A stretch of DNA of 32,500 bases from Chrysomallon squamiferum (Eukaryota; Mollusca; Gastropoda; Neomphalida; Peltospiridae), in NCBI GenBank assembly GCA_012295275.1, contig CM022676.1, positions 7,757,607 to 7,790,106 on the forward strand. The letters run 5' to 3'. This document shows positions 9,857 to 20,817 of this stretch, one piece after another (position 1 is the first letter of the stretch; each line of letters opens with the position of its first letter). The notes beneath the pieces were generated by a model that saw only the letters and a list, made by a program, of their open reading frames with translations, did not search any database and was not told the DNA's origin. Made by a program: the position numbers and the translations under genes.

Positions 9857-10710
9857 TCAGTGTGGAATGTGTCCTGTGCGAATAAACTTCATCATTCTCA
9901 CTGTTTCTATTCCTGTGAATTTGAATTCTTCTTTCAGGATGTGTTCATTCAAATCAGCGAGCAGGCAGCCGTCTACAGATTCTTTTTTAAACGCGTCAAT
10001 ATGTCTCTCCAACTTTAAAGCTTTCATTATTTCGCCAAGCTCGGCTATTGTTAAATCCGTCGTATTTTTCTTAAAAACAGATTTTCCTCTCGCATAATTA
10101 TCTTCAGTGTTTTTTGTGACGTGATCTTCTTTGCTAGTGATTTTAACGTCAGTCTCACTGCTGTCTTTATTGACGTCACGATTTTTCCTGTCTTCAGTGA
10201 CGTCATTATTATTGCCTTCTGCTTCACTAGTACCTCTAGTGATACAATAACGACTGTTACCTGCGATGACGCAGTCATCTTTTCTACCTCGAGTATAATC
10301 CTCGTTACCTTTTCTGACGTAACCACACTTCCAGAGACAATCGTAGTCACTAGTACTGTTGTCGTAAACCGATGACGTTGTTTCATGCGAAACGACGGAG
10401 TGGCGAGGTGGTAACACAGGGGGGATATCATCAGTACCCGTCTCATTATCGGGTGGCTCTGCAGGTGGTTTCAGGGGCTTTTTTCTGTAAACAGGTTTTT
10501 GAGATGAAGGAGCCTGGACGGGTTCCTTTCTCGCACACTGAGTTATCTTCTCTCTTGATTTATTTTCTCCCTTGAAATGCGAAGAGTCGGACAGGGTCAA
10601 ATACTCTTCTTGACCTTTCGCAAATCTGAAAAATCTCTCAGGTTGTAGTGTGTCGTAAATACTGTGTCTTTGAGTCGTGTCCACATCCACTTGTTTGTAC
10701 AGGGCGATAT
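9857..10710 (-). CDS. CABIT-SAM (GAREM-like) adaptor: last exon with linker and SAM domain
   Basis: The 854 nt exon runs from acceptor TTCTCTTCAG to a TGA at 9857-9859. The linker carries YxxL-type tyrosines (SIYDTL, EEYLTL, DYDCL), a YxN site (SVYDNS) of the kind bound by the GRB2 SH2 domain, and proline-rich SH3 ligands (KPLKPPAEPP, IPPVLPPR). The last ~68 residues form a SAM domain: LTIAELGEIMKALKL, then DGCLLADL, HILKEEF, and MMKFI close to the C terminus. Known family (GAREM): an N-terminal CABIT domain, a tyrosine/proline-rich linker binding GRB2, and a C-terminal SAM domain acting in receptor tyrosine-kinase/MAPK signalling. The order and SAM sequence fit well; membership by recognition only. 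The protein is probably a cytoplasmic adaptor. Confidence 0.85.
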
Positions 10711-10895
10711 CTGAAGAGAATGATAATAATACAGAATTCACATACACACACGCACACTCACACACACACATATTAAAACATACCTACAGACATAGATACA
10801 TGCTACTGCTGCTGCTGCTGCTACTATTGCTGTTAGTGTCACTACTACTGTCACTACTAATACCGCTACTGCAACTACTACTGCTCGTGCTATTC

Positions 10896-10934
<39 letters not shown>

Positions 10935-10963
10935 ACAACTACTACAACAACAACAACAACAAC

Positions 10964-10995
<32 letters not shown>

Positions 10996-11239
10996 TTTAA
11001 ATAAATTCCCGAAAAATAAAACAGATCTGTAGAAAAAAAAAAAAGAATTAAATATATATAAAATAAATTTATAAAATCCGAAATATATTAATAAAAAGTA
11101 TGAACAAGAAAAGTGAAAACAAACAATCAGACTAAAAGAGATAAAAATATACAAACAAACAAACAAATAGTAAATAAATAAATAAATAAACAAACAAACA
11201 AACAAAAACGATTAATATATTTTTCACTGAGTTACTTAC
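10711..11239 (-). other. Intron of the CABIT-SAM gene
   Basis: Filled with triplet repeats (ACT/CTG near 10800-10935, AAC/AAT 10936-10992) and AAAT/AAAC tracts (11155-11205). No exon. Confidence 0.8.
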
Positions 11240-11407
11240 TTTCCTTTCCTTTTCTCCGACCGAAAATTATTCCCTTGGCGGAGAGTTCTATATCGCGAAC
11301 AAACTGCTGAAAATGCTCCTGAGTCTTATCCTGTATTCCTGTAACTACAGACACCAGAACTTCCTCAAGATAGAGTGGAATCAGAATCGACTGGAGTTCC
11401 AGAATTC
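11240..11407 (-). CDS. CABIT-SAM adaptor: end of CABIT domain
   Basis: This 168 nt exon is phase 1-1 with acceptor CTCCAG and donor GTAAGTAAC. It encodes ILELQSILIPLYLEEVLVSV, then VTGIQDKTQEHFQQFVRDIE and a basic end GRRKGKE. In CABIT proteins a final strand pair with an I.(L)P(L/I) core is followed by a helical stretch of this kind. The upstream frame is closed by a stop just before the acceptor, so the exon start is well fixed. It joins the preceding exon through a split Gly codon and the next through a split Asn codon. Confidence 0.8.
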
Positions 11408-11532
11408 CTGGAGATTGGATTTAATTAGATGTCAGATTGTAATTATATATCAGACGGTAAGAAGATATCAAATTTTAATTAAATATCACATTGTAATTAG
11501 ATACTAGCTTAAAATTAGATAGCAGATACACA

Positions 11533-11671
<139 letters not shown>

Positions 11672-11773
11672 CCCGCACACAGAGATAAATACAGAGATAG
11701 GTGATTGGATTCAAAGGCAGATAGATACATAAGTCGACAGACAGAAAGTTATCAAAGAATTGTTGTCATATAC

Positions 11774-11962
11774 CATCACAAATACAGTTGGCTATGCAGT
11801 ACAATTCATCGTACTTCCCAGAAACTGTTATTTTTCCAAATGATTTTACACTCGTTTCAGTGTTACCCACATCAAATCTGCATTCATCTGACAGAGCGAA
11901 CTCAACCTGTACTGGCAGCGAGTGACTGGACAAAATGTCTGACAATAACTGACCCTGTCCAC
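11774..11962 (-). CDS. CABIT-SAM adaptor: CABIT core exon 3
   Basis: This 189 nt exon is phase 1-1 (acceptor AATTTGGCAG, donor GTATATG). It reads GQGQLLSDILSSHSLPVQVE and then FALSDECRFDVGNTET, ending ELYCIANCICD. The LPV-V-F segment after a short helix, followed by a second beta segment with a small-residue loop, is the typical second half of a CABIT module. The weak GTATATG donor is supported by phase and by the in-frame continuation into the 11407 exon. Confidence 0.75.
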
Positions 11963-12184
11963 CTGCCAAATTAATAATAATGATAATAATAACAACAACA
12001 ACAATAATCATTATCATCATAATCATCATCATCACCATACCACACATTAGTTTCTTCATTTCTTTTCTAATTATCTGTTTATGTCTATGTTTAAAGGTAT
12101 ATTTTTTTATATTTCATTACATTTAGTTACATTATTTTATATCATATTAAATGATTTTGGGTTATTTATGTTACTTTTATATTA

Positions 12185-12440
12185 CATTCCATTAGGTTAC
12201 TTTATATTATACTATATTATACAGAATAGATTAAAGTCAAACAGCATTGTAAAATACAGTACACTATAGAATAGTACAGCATAGTATAGTTTAATACCAC
12301 TTTAGCGTAGTATAGTATAGAATTATATAATCTAATATAGCATAGTATAGTATATTACTGTATAGTACAGTATAGCATAGTGCAGCATAGTACAGTCTAG
12401 TATAGTATAGTGTGGCATAGTATAGTACAGTATAGCGGTA
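12185..12440. repeat. Degenerate (TATAG)n pentamer satellite
   Basis: A run of TATAG, CATAG and CAGTA-like pentamers in the intron directly after the donor at 12447. It has no coding meaning. Confidence 0.8.
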
Positions 12441-12447
12441 TGCTCAC

Positions 12448-12571
12448 GTTTATTTTTGGTGCTACAAACTCGGAAGGGTAAACGGTAGTTTAAGGGTATC
12501 GTGATGTTACGTCCAGAGATATCTCTAGCTATCAGTCTTCTTTGTTTACAAACACTGTGTATTCGCATCAC
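12448..12571 (-). CDS. CABIT-SAM adaptor: CABIT core exon 2
   Basis: This 124 nt exon starts in phase 0 (acceptor CTATACACAG) and ends in phase 1 at a good donor (GTGAGC). It encodes VMRIHSVCKQRRLIARDISG, then RNITIPLNYRLPFRVCSTKN. The I-x-I/L-P-x-x-Y/F-x-x-x-F/L pattern after a polar turn is characteristic of the middle of a CABIT domain. The junction codon with the next exon is CGT (Arg). Confidence 0.75.
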
Positions 12572-12832
12572 CTGTGTATAGATAGACAAACAAACAAACA
12601 ACAAATAAATAAAGAAATGTGTTTATAATCTATACATAGTATATTAATGAATAAACAAATAACCAACAACATAAATTATAGATCATTTCTAGATCTGCAT
12701 TCCTATCAAACTCAGTCTTGTTTCTTGACTCTTAATTTCCTCACATTCAGCGAACACCCTATAATTCAACTCCTTACCCCCTGTAACTGGGCTCTCACCC
12801 CTACAAATGATCTGTCATCCTCTATAACTGAC

Positions 12833-12932
12833 CTGGCCCATTCCTATCGTATCCAGTTCCATACCACCGTCGTATCCTTGTGTGACAATGACGATTTTGG
12901 GTAGTTGGTACTTGTACACGTCACAAAACTGT
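12833..12932 (-). CDS. CABIT-SAM adaptor: CABIT core exon 1
   Basis: A 100 nt exon, acceptor TTTTAACACTTAG, donor CAG|GTCAGT, entering in phase 2 and leaving in phase 0. It encodes QFCDVYKYQLPKIVIVTQGY, then DGGMELDTIGMGQ. CABIT domains start with a short helix, a Y-x-LP motif and a hydrophobic strand, which is what is seen (YKYQLPKIVIV). Both junction phases agree with the neighbours. Confidence 0.75.
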
Positions 12933-13329
12933 CTAAGTGTTAAAATATTTGTTCCATGTTGGAAAATGGCGTCCTTAAACAGAAGATAACCCAAAAATCA
13001 GTAATATTAGTTATTCATGGATATAGGCGTTGTGAATGTGATGATGATGTTGAAGCTGGTGCAATAATGGTGATGATTATGATGTTGGGGTTCGTGGTGA
13101 TGATGATGAGGTAGAGTTATGGAGTCGTTAGTCACCCTACACAAATTACAGACACACACAGACAGACACGAACATATAGGTTCAAGAAAGATAAACAACG
13201 AGAAATGTAAAGACAGAATACTACATTTCAATACAGATTTTTAGTTATTTATGCCAAAACCGCACAACAGACCTAATTATACAAGTTAAAATATGTATAT
13301 ACATACATATATATAGATATATAAATTAC

Positions 13330-13389
13330 TTTAATCTGCGGAATTCTGTTCCTTTTTCCACAATAAAACTTCTTTTCCCTTTCCATTTT
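13330..13389 (-). CDS. CABIT-SAM adaptor: small upstream exon
   Basis: A 60 nt candidate exon, acceptor TTTTTTATTTCAG, donor GTAATT, phase 2 at both ends. It encodes KWKGKRSFIVEKGTEFRRLK and runs in frame into the next exon. It has no start codon in this frame, so at least one upstream exon is missing; none was found between here and 15 kb. An ATG inside the exon is in the wrong frame. A 151-nt pyrimidine tract (CT on the transcribed strand) lies about 75 nt upstream of the acceptor. Confidence 0.55.
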
Positions 13390-13460
13390 CTGAAATAAAA
13401 AATAAATAATAAAATTGAGAATAAAATTCGTAGATAGATAGAGAAATAGATAGATAGATA

Positions 13461-13617
<157 letters not shown>

Positions 13618-14347
13618 TCATATGACATACAAACATCAGATCACTTCCTATTTTGTGTACGCCTCCATAAAGCAGATCAAATATATAATAAGAATAACAA
13701 CAATAATAACAATACGAATACTACTACTAATAATATTGATAATAATAATAATGATAATAATAGTAATAATAATAACAACAACAACAATAATAATAATAGT
13801 AATAATGACAATAACTAATAATAACAATAATAATCATAATAGTAGTAATGATGATGATGATGATAATAATAATAACAATAATATAAAAATATTAATAATA
13901 ATATAACATTAATAATGACATACAAACTAAAACAATAACAATAAAACAATACCAATAAAATAAGTAGAATGAAAATGATGATGATGATGATGATGAGAAG
14001 AATAAGAAGATGATCATGAATATGATGATAATGATAATTTTTTTCGTTTAAGTGATGGTTTCAAGTGATAGCACTGATATCAAACGCTGTTTGTTATGTT
14101 GTTATTTCAAATAGAGTACATGTAAAAAAAGACAGCAAATACAAATACACACACGCACACGCACACACATATTGGTAGATAGCTACATTCATATATACAT
14201 ACATATATACACAGATATATACATAAAGATAAATAGATACATATGTAGATAGATAGATAGAGAGACAGAGAAAACGATAGATACTGGAATACAAAACTAC
14301 TACATTTAAAAACGATTTTAGTAAATTATGCAAAAACAACAGCAACA

Positions 14348-14406
<59 letters not shown>

Positions 14407-14419
14407 TTAACGAAAAATA

Positions 14420-15010
14420 GTTTTATTTTAAGACAGGACTATATCTTTGCCATGACTCTCAAAGACCCGTCGTATATTCGAGTATTTAAGGTAACGTACT
14501 TTAAATGAAAGGCAAGCTGTTTATTCTAGCGATCTGTGTGTACAGTTTTTTAACAAAATAACACTGAAATATAGGAGAGTACAGTTTATAAACCTATAAA
14601 AGGAACCGACTTACCTTCAAAGAAAACTTGAAAACAATTTTTGTTTAACTCTTCGGTTTGTTGATGTTCTGTTTGTATTGCTGTGTTTTATTTGAAATTT
14701 AACGAAACAAGGAAGTTTGATTAAATCCCAACTACGCCATTTTGTTTTACGTATCTTTATCGATTGTTCGTGTCTTCTTTTTTTTGGCCTGACGGGTATA
14801 CATTACGATATATCAAATGGTCGTTAGCGTTTTAAGGGAAATCCAGCGACGTCAAGATACTTCTTAAATTACAACATACAGTCAGTATTGTAAAATCTGT
14901 ACTCAACGTCGCATTCCAGCAGGTGGTTGAAACTACATCCCAGTCAAAATAATCCTAACACCATAACCCACTTGAATCGGCTGATCGCTTTACAAAAACA
15001 GTCACGCACA
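14420..15010. repeat. Duplicated block (partner at 7730-8200)
   Basis: Paralogous to 7730-8200 with the same ordered blocks. A GTAAGTC donor lies on the minus strand near 14614. It sits upstream of the CABIT-SAM gene and could be a non-coding first exon plus promoter; the sequence before the donor has no usable ATG frame. Confidence 0.5.
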
Positions 15011-15065
15011 AAAAAAAAATAACCCACATCACAGCTGGATAGACTTTCCCAAAGTCAAAATCATT

Positions 15066-15066
15066 A

Positions 15067-15142
<76 letters not shown>
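15066..15142. repeat. (ATT)n microsatellite
   Basis: Uninterrupted ATT triplets passing into GTT. Confidence 0.95.
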
Positions 15143-15559
15143 GTTGTTGTTGTTGTTATTACTAAGTATATTATATAACCACATTATCCGTTGAAAATCA
15201 CTACCATTACTAATGAAAGTAGTAACAGTATAGTATTTGTTGTAGTTATCAGTGTACACATTTTCCCCAGATCAAAATATATAAATATTATTTCTAAATT
15301 ATCACTTTTTGTTAAGTCAGTCGCATTTTTTAAAAATATAATATCCTACTGACATAAAACACAAAGCATAATAAACTTAATTATTTAGTTACTGATGTAA
15401 AAACGTTTTCTGATAAATTCTGATGAATTTCTTACGCCATCGACCGATCTCGCTTTGCCATCAACTGATTCTTTTTTCTTAAGGGCAAATCCATTCTAAA
15501 TAAAACCACCATGAGCTGAATCACCAGACAAGCTGATATTGTATTTAAATGATGTTTGT

Positions 15560-16030
15560 GTTGGGCGCGTTACATTTAATGGATGTTCTAGTTGGTGGGC
15601 GTTGTTCTTAATGGTGTTTTGTGTTGTTGTTTTTTCTAGCTGATGAGCGTTCATCGTATGTTCTAGTCAGTGGACGTTCTAGCCAAGTGGATGTTCTAGC
15701 TTTAGGATGTTCTGGTAGGGATTTTCCAGTCAGTGAAGGTTCTATTTGGTGGATGTTCTAATTTATAGATGTTCTAGTTAGTGGACGTTCTTGTTGAAGG
15801 ATGTTCTTTCTGATGGATGTCCTAGTTCATGAATGTAATAATTCGAGGATGTTTTATTTGAAACGTGTTCTAGTTGGGTGATGTTATATTTGCTGGATGT
15901 ACTATTTGGTTGAGATTCTAGTTCGTTGATGTTCTAATTGCAGAATGTTCTAGTTGGTGGATGTTGTAGAACGTGGATGTTATAGTTGGTGGATGTTGTA
16001 GAACGTGGATGTTATAGTTGGTGGATGTTC
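15560..16030. repeat. Degenerate minisatellite, unit ~19 bp (GGATGTTCTAGTTGGT)
   Basis: Two dozen or so diverged head-to-tail units of GGATGTTCTAGTTGGTG type. The last units are the best conserved, with a near-exact 36-38 bp double unit at 15957-16030. No coding capacity was seen. Confidence 0.8.
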
Positions 16031-16557
16031 AGCTTTTCTTTGAATACATGAGCGAGAGACCGAGAGAGGAGTAGGGGCAGAGAAAGAGGGAGACGAAGAC
16101 GGAGAGAGAGGGATAGAAAGGGATTGAGACATAGAGAGGGAGGGAGAGAGACAGAGAACGAATGTATGTATCTGTATTTGTGTATGTATGTGCGTGTCTG
16201 TGTGACTGTGTCTGTGCGCATATATATATGTATGTATTTATGTATGTATGTAGGTATACGTGATATGTAAATATATCTATGTGTGTATACGTATATGCAC
16301 GTGCTAAATATCCCATGATTTTAACATAGTTAAAGTCACAGTTCACACAATGGTAATGAATGGTAGAATTTCGAGATAAGCAACTCATTAAAATGTTCAT
16401 AACTTTTATGCCAAATAGCTATTTACACAGTTCAAATCTGGTGTCTCTGTAGAAACTGAATAATAACTTAATATTCTCTAAGTTTTCATGAAAGTGCCTT
16501 AAGAAGTGTACGATTAACAAATAATACTTGTTTTATTCTTTATTATTCATTAATATC

Positions 16558-16654
16558 AATTTATTTTCAAATGGACGTCATTTGGGAAGTCATTTACTCT
16601 TTCCTCTAGAGATTTCCTGTGTCTTGATGTGCAGTCTTTGGCGCTGTCCACTAT
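16558..16654 (-). pseudogene. Receptor gene B tail-exon array, copy 8 (decayed)
   Basis: Acceptor CATGTTTCAG is kept. A one-base deletion near the start (ATAGTG-GACAGCG) shifts the frame. An internal deletion removes the first tyrosine codon region, and the second tyrosine codon is also lost. Its 3' flank (16310-16440) matches that of the gene A tail exon (245-400). Confidence 0.75.
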
Positions 16655-16915
16655 CTGAAACATGGAATAAAACCACATTTCGGTTTATGTAAAAATTATG
16701 ATGAGCGAAGAAAACACTAATCACATTAACAAAACATAAATACATAATGTGTGTGTTTCAAAGTCAATATATTTAAGTATACTTTTACATATATACCATT
16801 TCCATCTGTCTATCTATATTTATATCTATATATCTCTCTATCCCTCTCTCTATCTATCTCTGTATCTATCAATATATATTCGTTTCCTATACATCATAAC
16901 GGTAAAACAACTTTG

Positions 16916-16921
16916 TTTAAT
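16916..16921 (-). terminator. ATTAAA polyadenylation signal of array copy 7
   Basis: ATTAAA on the minus strand within the conserved CATGAACAATTAAACAA context. The exon it served is now only a fragment. Confidence 0.5.
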
Positions 16922-16993
16922 TGTTCATGAAAGTGTCTAAATAAGTGTATGGCAAACAAAAAATATCTGCTTAGCTGCATTTGAAATACAAGT

Positions 16994-17022
16994 TCAATTA
17001 GGCAGTAGGACCTTATGGGACT
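16994..17022 (-). pseudogene. Receptor gene B tail-exon array, copy 7 (fragment)
   Basis: Only the 3' end remains (CCCATAAGGTCCTACTGCC). The second ITAM tyrosine codon has become TAA. The acceptor and first half are gone. Confidence 0.65.
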
Positions 17023-17372
17023 GTGTTTCTTTATCTAAGGCTATCTCATCAAATACCTGACCAAACCACAAAATATAAAAATTATGAGAGAAAACATTTC
17101 GGAATGAAAGTTTTCCCAACCTACATATAAATATATACATACATACACACATACAAACATATACATTCACATATACATATAGATATACATAGATACATAG
17201 ATACATATATATAAATAGATATTCTTTCAAACGTTTTAATATATATATATATTATAAGACAAAGACATATATTATCACAAAATTGTAATAACAGATATCC
17301 TTTCTTTCCTGGAAAATCGTGCATGTTCCGTTTGTTTCGTTTCTTCTACATCATAACTGTAAGACAACCTTG

Positions 17373-17378
17373 TTTATT
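17373..17378 (-). terminator. AATAAA polyadenylation signal of array copy 6
   Basis: AATAAA on the minus strand, in the conserved 3' UTR block shared by the array units. Confidence 0.55.
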
Positions 17379-17462
17379 TGTTCATGGAAGTGACTAAATG
17401 AAAAGTGTATGGCAAAAAAAAAATATTCGGATTTTTGCTTTATCATTTCATGAACATCAATT

Positions 17463-17578
17463 CATTTTCACTATCAGGCAATAAGACCTCATATGGGACG
17501 TCATACAAGTCTTTCCTCTAGATGAGAATACAGATTCTCTGTATCTTGATATACAAATTCAAAATCCTGTCTGATTAT
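17463..17578 (-). pseudogene. Receptor gene B tail-exon array, copy 6 (decayed)
   Basis: The acceptor is present (CTATGTTTCAG). Near the start an extra base and substitutions give TGA at the seventh codon. The ENLYSHLEER part survives, but a second insertion puts the PYEVLLPDSE part out of frame, and the normal stop is replaced. It is not expected to encode a full tail. Confidence 0.75.
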
Positions 17579-17668
17579 CTGAAACATAGAATGAAAATAT
17601 GTTTCCGTTTATATAAAAGTTGTGATGTACGGACAAAACAATAATATACATATACATATGAATGTGTG

Positions 17669-17702
<34 letters not shown>

Positions 17703-17799
17703 GTGCAGGTTATATTACAATAATAGATATCCTTTTTTCTCGAAAATCATGGATGCTGAGTTTTCGTTTCTTGTACATCATAACGGTAAAACAACATTG

Positions 17800-17805
17800 T
17801 TTAAT
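17800..17805 (-). terminator. ATTAAA polyadenylation signal of array copy 5
   Basis: ATTAAA about 80 nt beyond the stop codon, followed by T/GT-rich sequence (GTTGTTTTACCGTTATGATG-like). Confidence 0.65.
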
Positions 17806-17885
17806 CGTTCATGAAAGTAGCTTAAATAAGTGTATGGCTAACACAAAAATACTCGTTTACTGCTTTATCATTTCTAAATATCAAT

Positions 17886-17998
17886 TCACTCACTATCAGG
17901 CAGTAGGGCCTCATATGGGACGTCATTTCGTCTTTCCTCTAGAGGATAATATAGATTCTCTGTATCTCGATTTACAGCCGTTGGAGCATTCTGACCAT
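17886..17998 (-). CDS. Receptor gene B: alternative last exon, copy 5 (intact ITAM)
   Basis: A 113 nt coding part after acceptor CATGTTTCAG, start phase 1, ending in TGA. Joined to the transmembrane exon it adds a tail starting (N)GQNAPTAVNRDTENL and ending ALLPDSE. It holds YYPL, eight residues (EERRNDVP), then YEAL, with Glu three residues before the first Tyr. This meets the ITAM consensus D/E-x(0-2)-YxxL/I-x(6-8)-YxxL/I. In known receptors, phosphorylation by Src-family kinases recruits the tandem SH2 domains of Syk/ZAP-70-type kinases. The role here is inferred from motif, topology and exon phase. Confidence 0.8.
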
Positions 17999-18918
17999 CT
18001 GAAACATGGAATCAAAATGTGTTTTTGTTTATATAAAAATTCTGATGTGTGGAGAAACCAATAATCGCTTTAATGAATGAGTGTATGTAAATTCACCCAG
18101 ACAAACTAGAGCTCACAGATAGATATATACTTTGAAAAGGCAATATGTTTAAGTGTATAGGTTTACAAATACGCTATTTCTATCTCTCTCTCTATCTATC
18201 TATATATAGATAGATAGATTGATAGATAGATATTCTTTCAAAACGTTTTACAATATTTCCGTACCGTCCATTGAATTAATTTTTAAGCAAAGCTTTGTAA
18301 TATATATCAATTACTCAATTGCATAATAGCTAAAATGTCGTTAAGATTTCTTCTTTTCCTATAAGTTACGTATGTATGTATGTGTGTGTGTGTCTCTGTA
18401 AATATGTAATATCAGTCTCTTTAAAACTCTGTTAGACAACTGTTTATATTTTCAGCTAAATGGGGAATCCTTTATCCGAAGTTCTGAAATTCGAAACATC
18501 TTCGAAGCAGCAGAAAAAGTGATATATTACGGATTATCTGGCACACCCACTCTTTATTTCATGCACAAAATTATTAAATATACTTTTTATAAAATCGTGC
18601 ACACTACTTAGATAAGATGTACATGAAATATAAGTTCAATTACCATTTAGTTTGTGTTTCATATCTAAGGCTATCTCATCAAATACCAAAATCCAAAAAT
18701 CCAAAAATAACAAACATTTCGGACCAATGGATTCTCAAAATACATACAACATACATACATAGACACATACAAACATATACATTCACATATACATATAGAT
18801 ATACATACATCTATATATACTATAGCTTATATTGTAATAATAGATATCATTTTTTTCCTGGAAAATCCTGGATGTTGCGTTTTCGTTTCTTGTACATCAT
18901 AACGGTAAAACAACCTTG

Positions 18919-18924
18919 TTTATT
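18919..18924 (-). terminator. AATAAA polyadenylation signal of array copy 4
   Basis: AATAAA about 60 nt beyond the stop of copy 4, with a GT/T-rich stretch after it. Confidence 0.65.
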
Positions 18925-18982
18925 TGTTCACATGGCAAACAAAAAATACTCGTTTTCTCCTTTATCATTTCTAAATATCAGT

Positions 18983-19095
18983 TCACTCACTATCAGGCAG
19001 TAGCGCCTCATATGGGACGTCATTTTGTCTTTCCTCTAGACGAGAATACAGATTCTCTGTATCTTCATGTACAGTCTTTGGCGCTGTCTCACTAT
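18983..19095 (-). CDS. Receptor gene B: alternative last exon, copy 4 (intact ITAM)
   Basis: Same structure as copies 3 and 5: acceptor CATGTTTCAG, phase 1 start, 113 nt to TGA. The tail starts SETAPKTVHEDTENL and contains YSRL, eight residues (EERQNDVP), YEAL, then LPDSE. It has the most canonical array context, with an AATAAA signal about 60 nt after the stop. Confidence 0.82.
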
Positions 19096-19313
19096 CTGAA
19101 ACATGGAATCAAAATATATTTTTGTTTATATAAAAATTCTGATGTGTGGAGAAACCAATAATCGCATTAATGAATGAGTATGTAAATGCACCCAGACACA
19201 CTAGCACTCGCAGATAAATATATACTTTTAAAATTCAATATGTTTAAGTGTATAGCTTTACATATACGCTATTTCTATCTCTCTGTCTATCTAGGTGTGG
19301 ACCTACCTATCTA

Positions 19314-19357
<44 letters not shown>

Positions 19358-19575
19358 CATGAAATATAAGTTCAGTTACCATTTAGACTGTGTTTTTCAT
19401 CTAAGGCTATCTCATCAAATACCAATATCCAAAAATCCAAAAATAAAGAAACATTTCCGTCCAAAGGATTCTCAACCTACATACAAGATACATACAAACA
19501 TACATACATATACATTCACATATCATGGATGTTACGTTTTCCTTTCTTGTACATCATAACGGTAAAACAACCTTG

Positions 19576-19581
19576 TTTAAT
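19576..19581 (-). terminator. ATTAAA polyadenylation signal of array copy 3
   Basis: ATTAAA about 80 nt beyond the stop of copy 3. Confidence 0.65.
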
Positions 19582-19659
19582 TGTTCATGAAAGTACCTTA
19601 ATAAGTGTATGGTTAACAAAAAATACTCGTTTACTGCTTTTTCTTTTCTTAATATCAAT

Positions 19660-19772
19660 TCACTCACTATCAGGCAATAAGACCTCATATGGGACGTCAT
19701 TTCGTCTTTCCTCTAGAGAAGAATATAGATTCTCTGTATCTTGATGTACAGTCTTTGGCGCTGTCTCACTAT
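19660..19772 (-). CDS. Receptor gene B: alternative last exon, copy 3 (intact ITAM)
   Basis: 113 nt from acceptor CTATGTTTCAG to TGA, phase 1 start. The tail starts SETAPKTVHQDTENL and contains YSSL, eight residues (EERRNDVP), YEVL, then LPDSE. It is the first array copy downstream of the transmembrane exon that keeps both tyrosines. Relative to copy 4 the differences are few and leave both YxxL motifs intact, as expected under selection or recent duplication. Confidence 0.82.
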
Positions 19773-20704
19773 CTGAAACATAGAATGAAAATATGTTTTG
19801 ATTTACATAAAAATTGCGATGTGCGGAGAAAACAATAATCGCATTTATGTCTATATAAATACACACACACATAAAGATTCGCGCTAGGTATCTATCTATG
19901 TATTTATCTACATATAAATATATATATATATATATAAACATAACTTATTACTCATATATTAATAACAAAATTGCGTATAGGCTAAAACATCGTTACGACT
20001 TGTTCTTTTCCTATTAGCTTCGTAGGTATTTGTGTATCCATGTATCTATTAATTAATATATAGTTGTCTGGAAGGATGCTTTATCATTTAAAGCAAATTT
20101 AATATAATATAACGTATATAAATACAATTTTCCACGTATATCAGTTTCTATAAAACTGTTTTTTATTTTCATTTAAATACAGCTTGAGGATCCTTTATCC
20201 GAAATTCTGAAATTCAACGTTTTTTCCGGGCAGCAGAAAAAGTGAGATATTAGAGTTTTCGAATCGTTTCGTACAGGTAAACTTTATTTTATGCATACAT
20301 TTATTAAAAATACAATTTATAAAGTCCTGCAGACTATTTACATAAGCTGTATATCAAATATAAACTGAATTATATTTAGACTGTGCTTCTTATCTAAGGT
20401 TTTGTCATCAAATCCCAAAATAGGGTATTGATTGTGTGGAAAGTTACACATAGCCATCGTGACGTGTTGCATACTTTATCGAAAAAGAAAAAATATATAT
20501 AGTGTATAACATACATTATATATGTATATATATATATATACTAATAGCTAGAATTCCTTTCTGGAAAATCGAGTATTTCGCGTTTTCGTTTCTTATACAT
20601 GATAAATTAAGTCAACCTTGTTTAAATGTTCAAGTAAGTCTGTAGATAAGTGTATGGTTCACAAACATTGCTCGTTTTCTTCTTTATCATTCATTAATAT
20701 CAGT

Positions 20705-20817
20705 TCACTTACTATCAGGCATTAACACGTCATCTGGGACATCATTTCCTTTTTCCTCTAGCAAAGAATGTGAATTGTCTCCATCTTGATTTACTGCCGC
20801 TGGCGCAGTCTCATTCT
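20705..20817 (-). CDS. Receptor gene B: alternative last exon, copy 2 (tyrosine-less tail)
   Basis: Same length (113 nt), acceptor (ATGTTTCAG), phase and stop as the ITAM copies, with an uninterrupted frame. The first YxxL is replaced by HSLL (NSHSLLEEKG) and the second by DDVL (VPDDVLMPDSK). The tail is acidic and cannot be tyrosine-phosphorylated. The conserved signal position downstream reads TTTAAA rather than ATTAAA. An intact frame without tyrosines argues for a retained, non-signalling isoform or a recently silenced copy. Confidence 0.7.

Noticed and set aside
9779-10575. Plus-strand frames opposite the CABIT-SAM last exon
   Set aside because: Shadows of a minus-strand exon that has a clear SAM domain and splice site.
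14590-14740. Minus-strand sequence before the GTAAGTC donor near 14614 as the missing first coding exon of the CABIT-SAM gene
   Set aside because: In the needed phase a TGA precedes the donor and the nearby ATG frame stops at once, so at best it is non-coding.
16749-17324. Tyr/Ile-rich membrane-like frames on both strands
   Set aside because: Encoded by TATA/TATC repeats; no conservation among array units in frame.
17666-19744. Plus-strand frames over the tail-exon array (17666-18064, 18617-19161, 19359-19744)
   Set aside because: The repeated plus-strand peptides (FRFLYIITVKQ and similar) arise from the conserved 3' UTR of the minus-strand units; the minus strand has acceptors, phase, stops and poly(A) signals.
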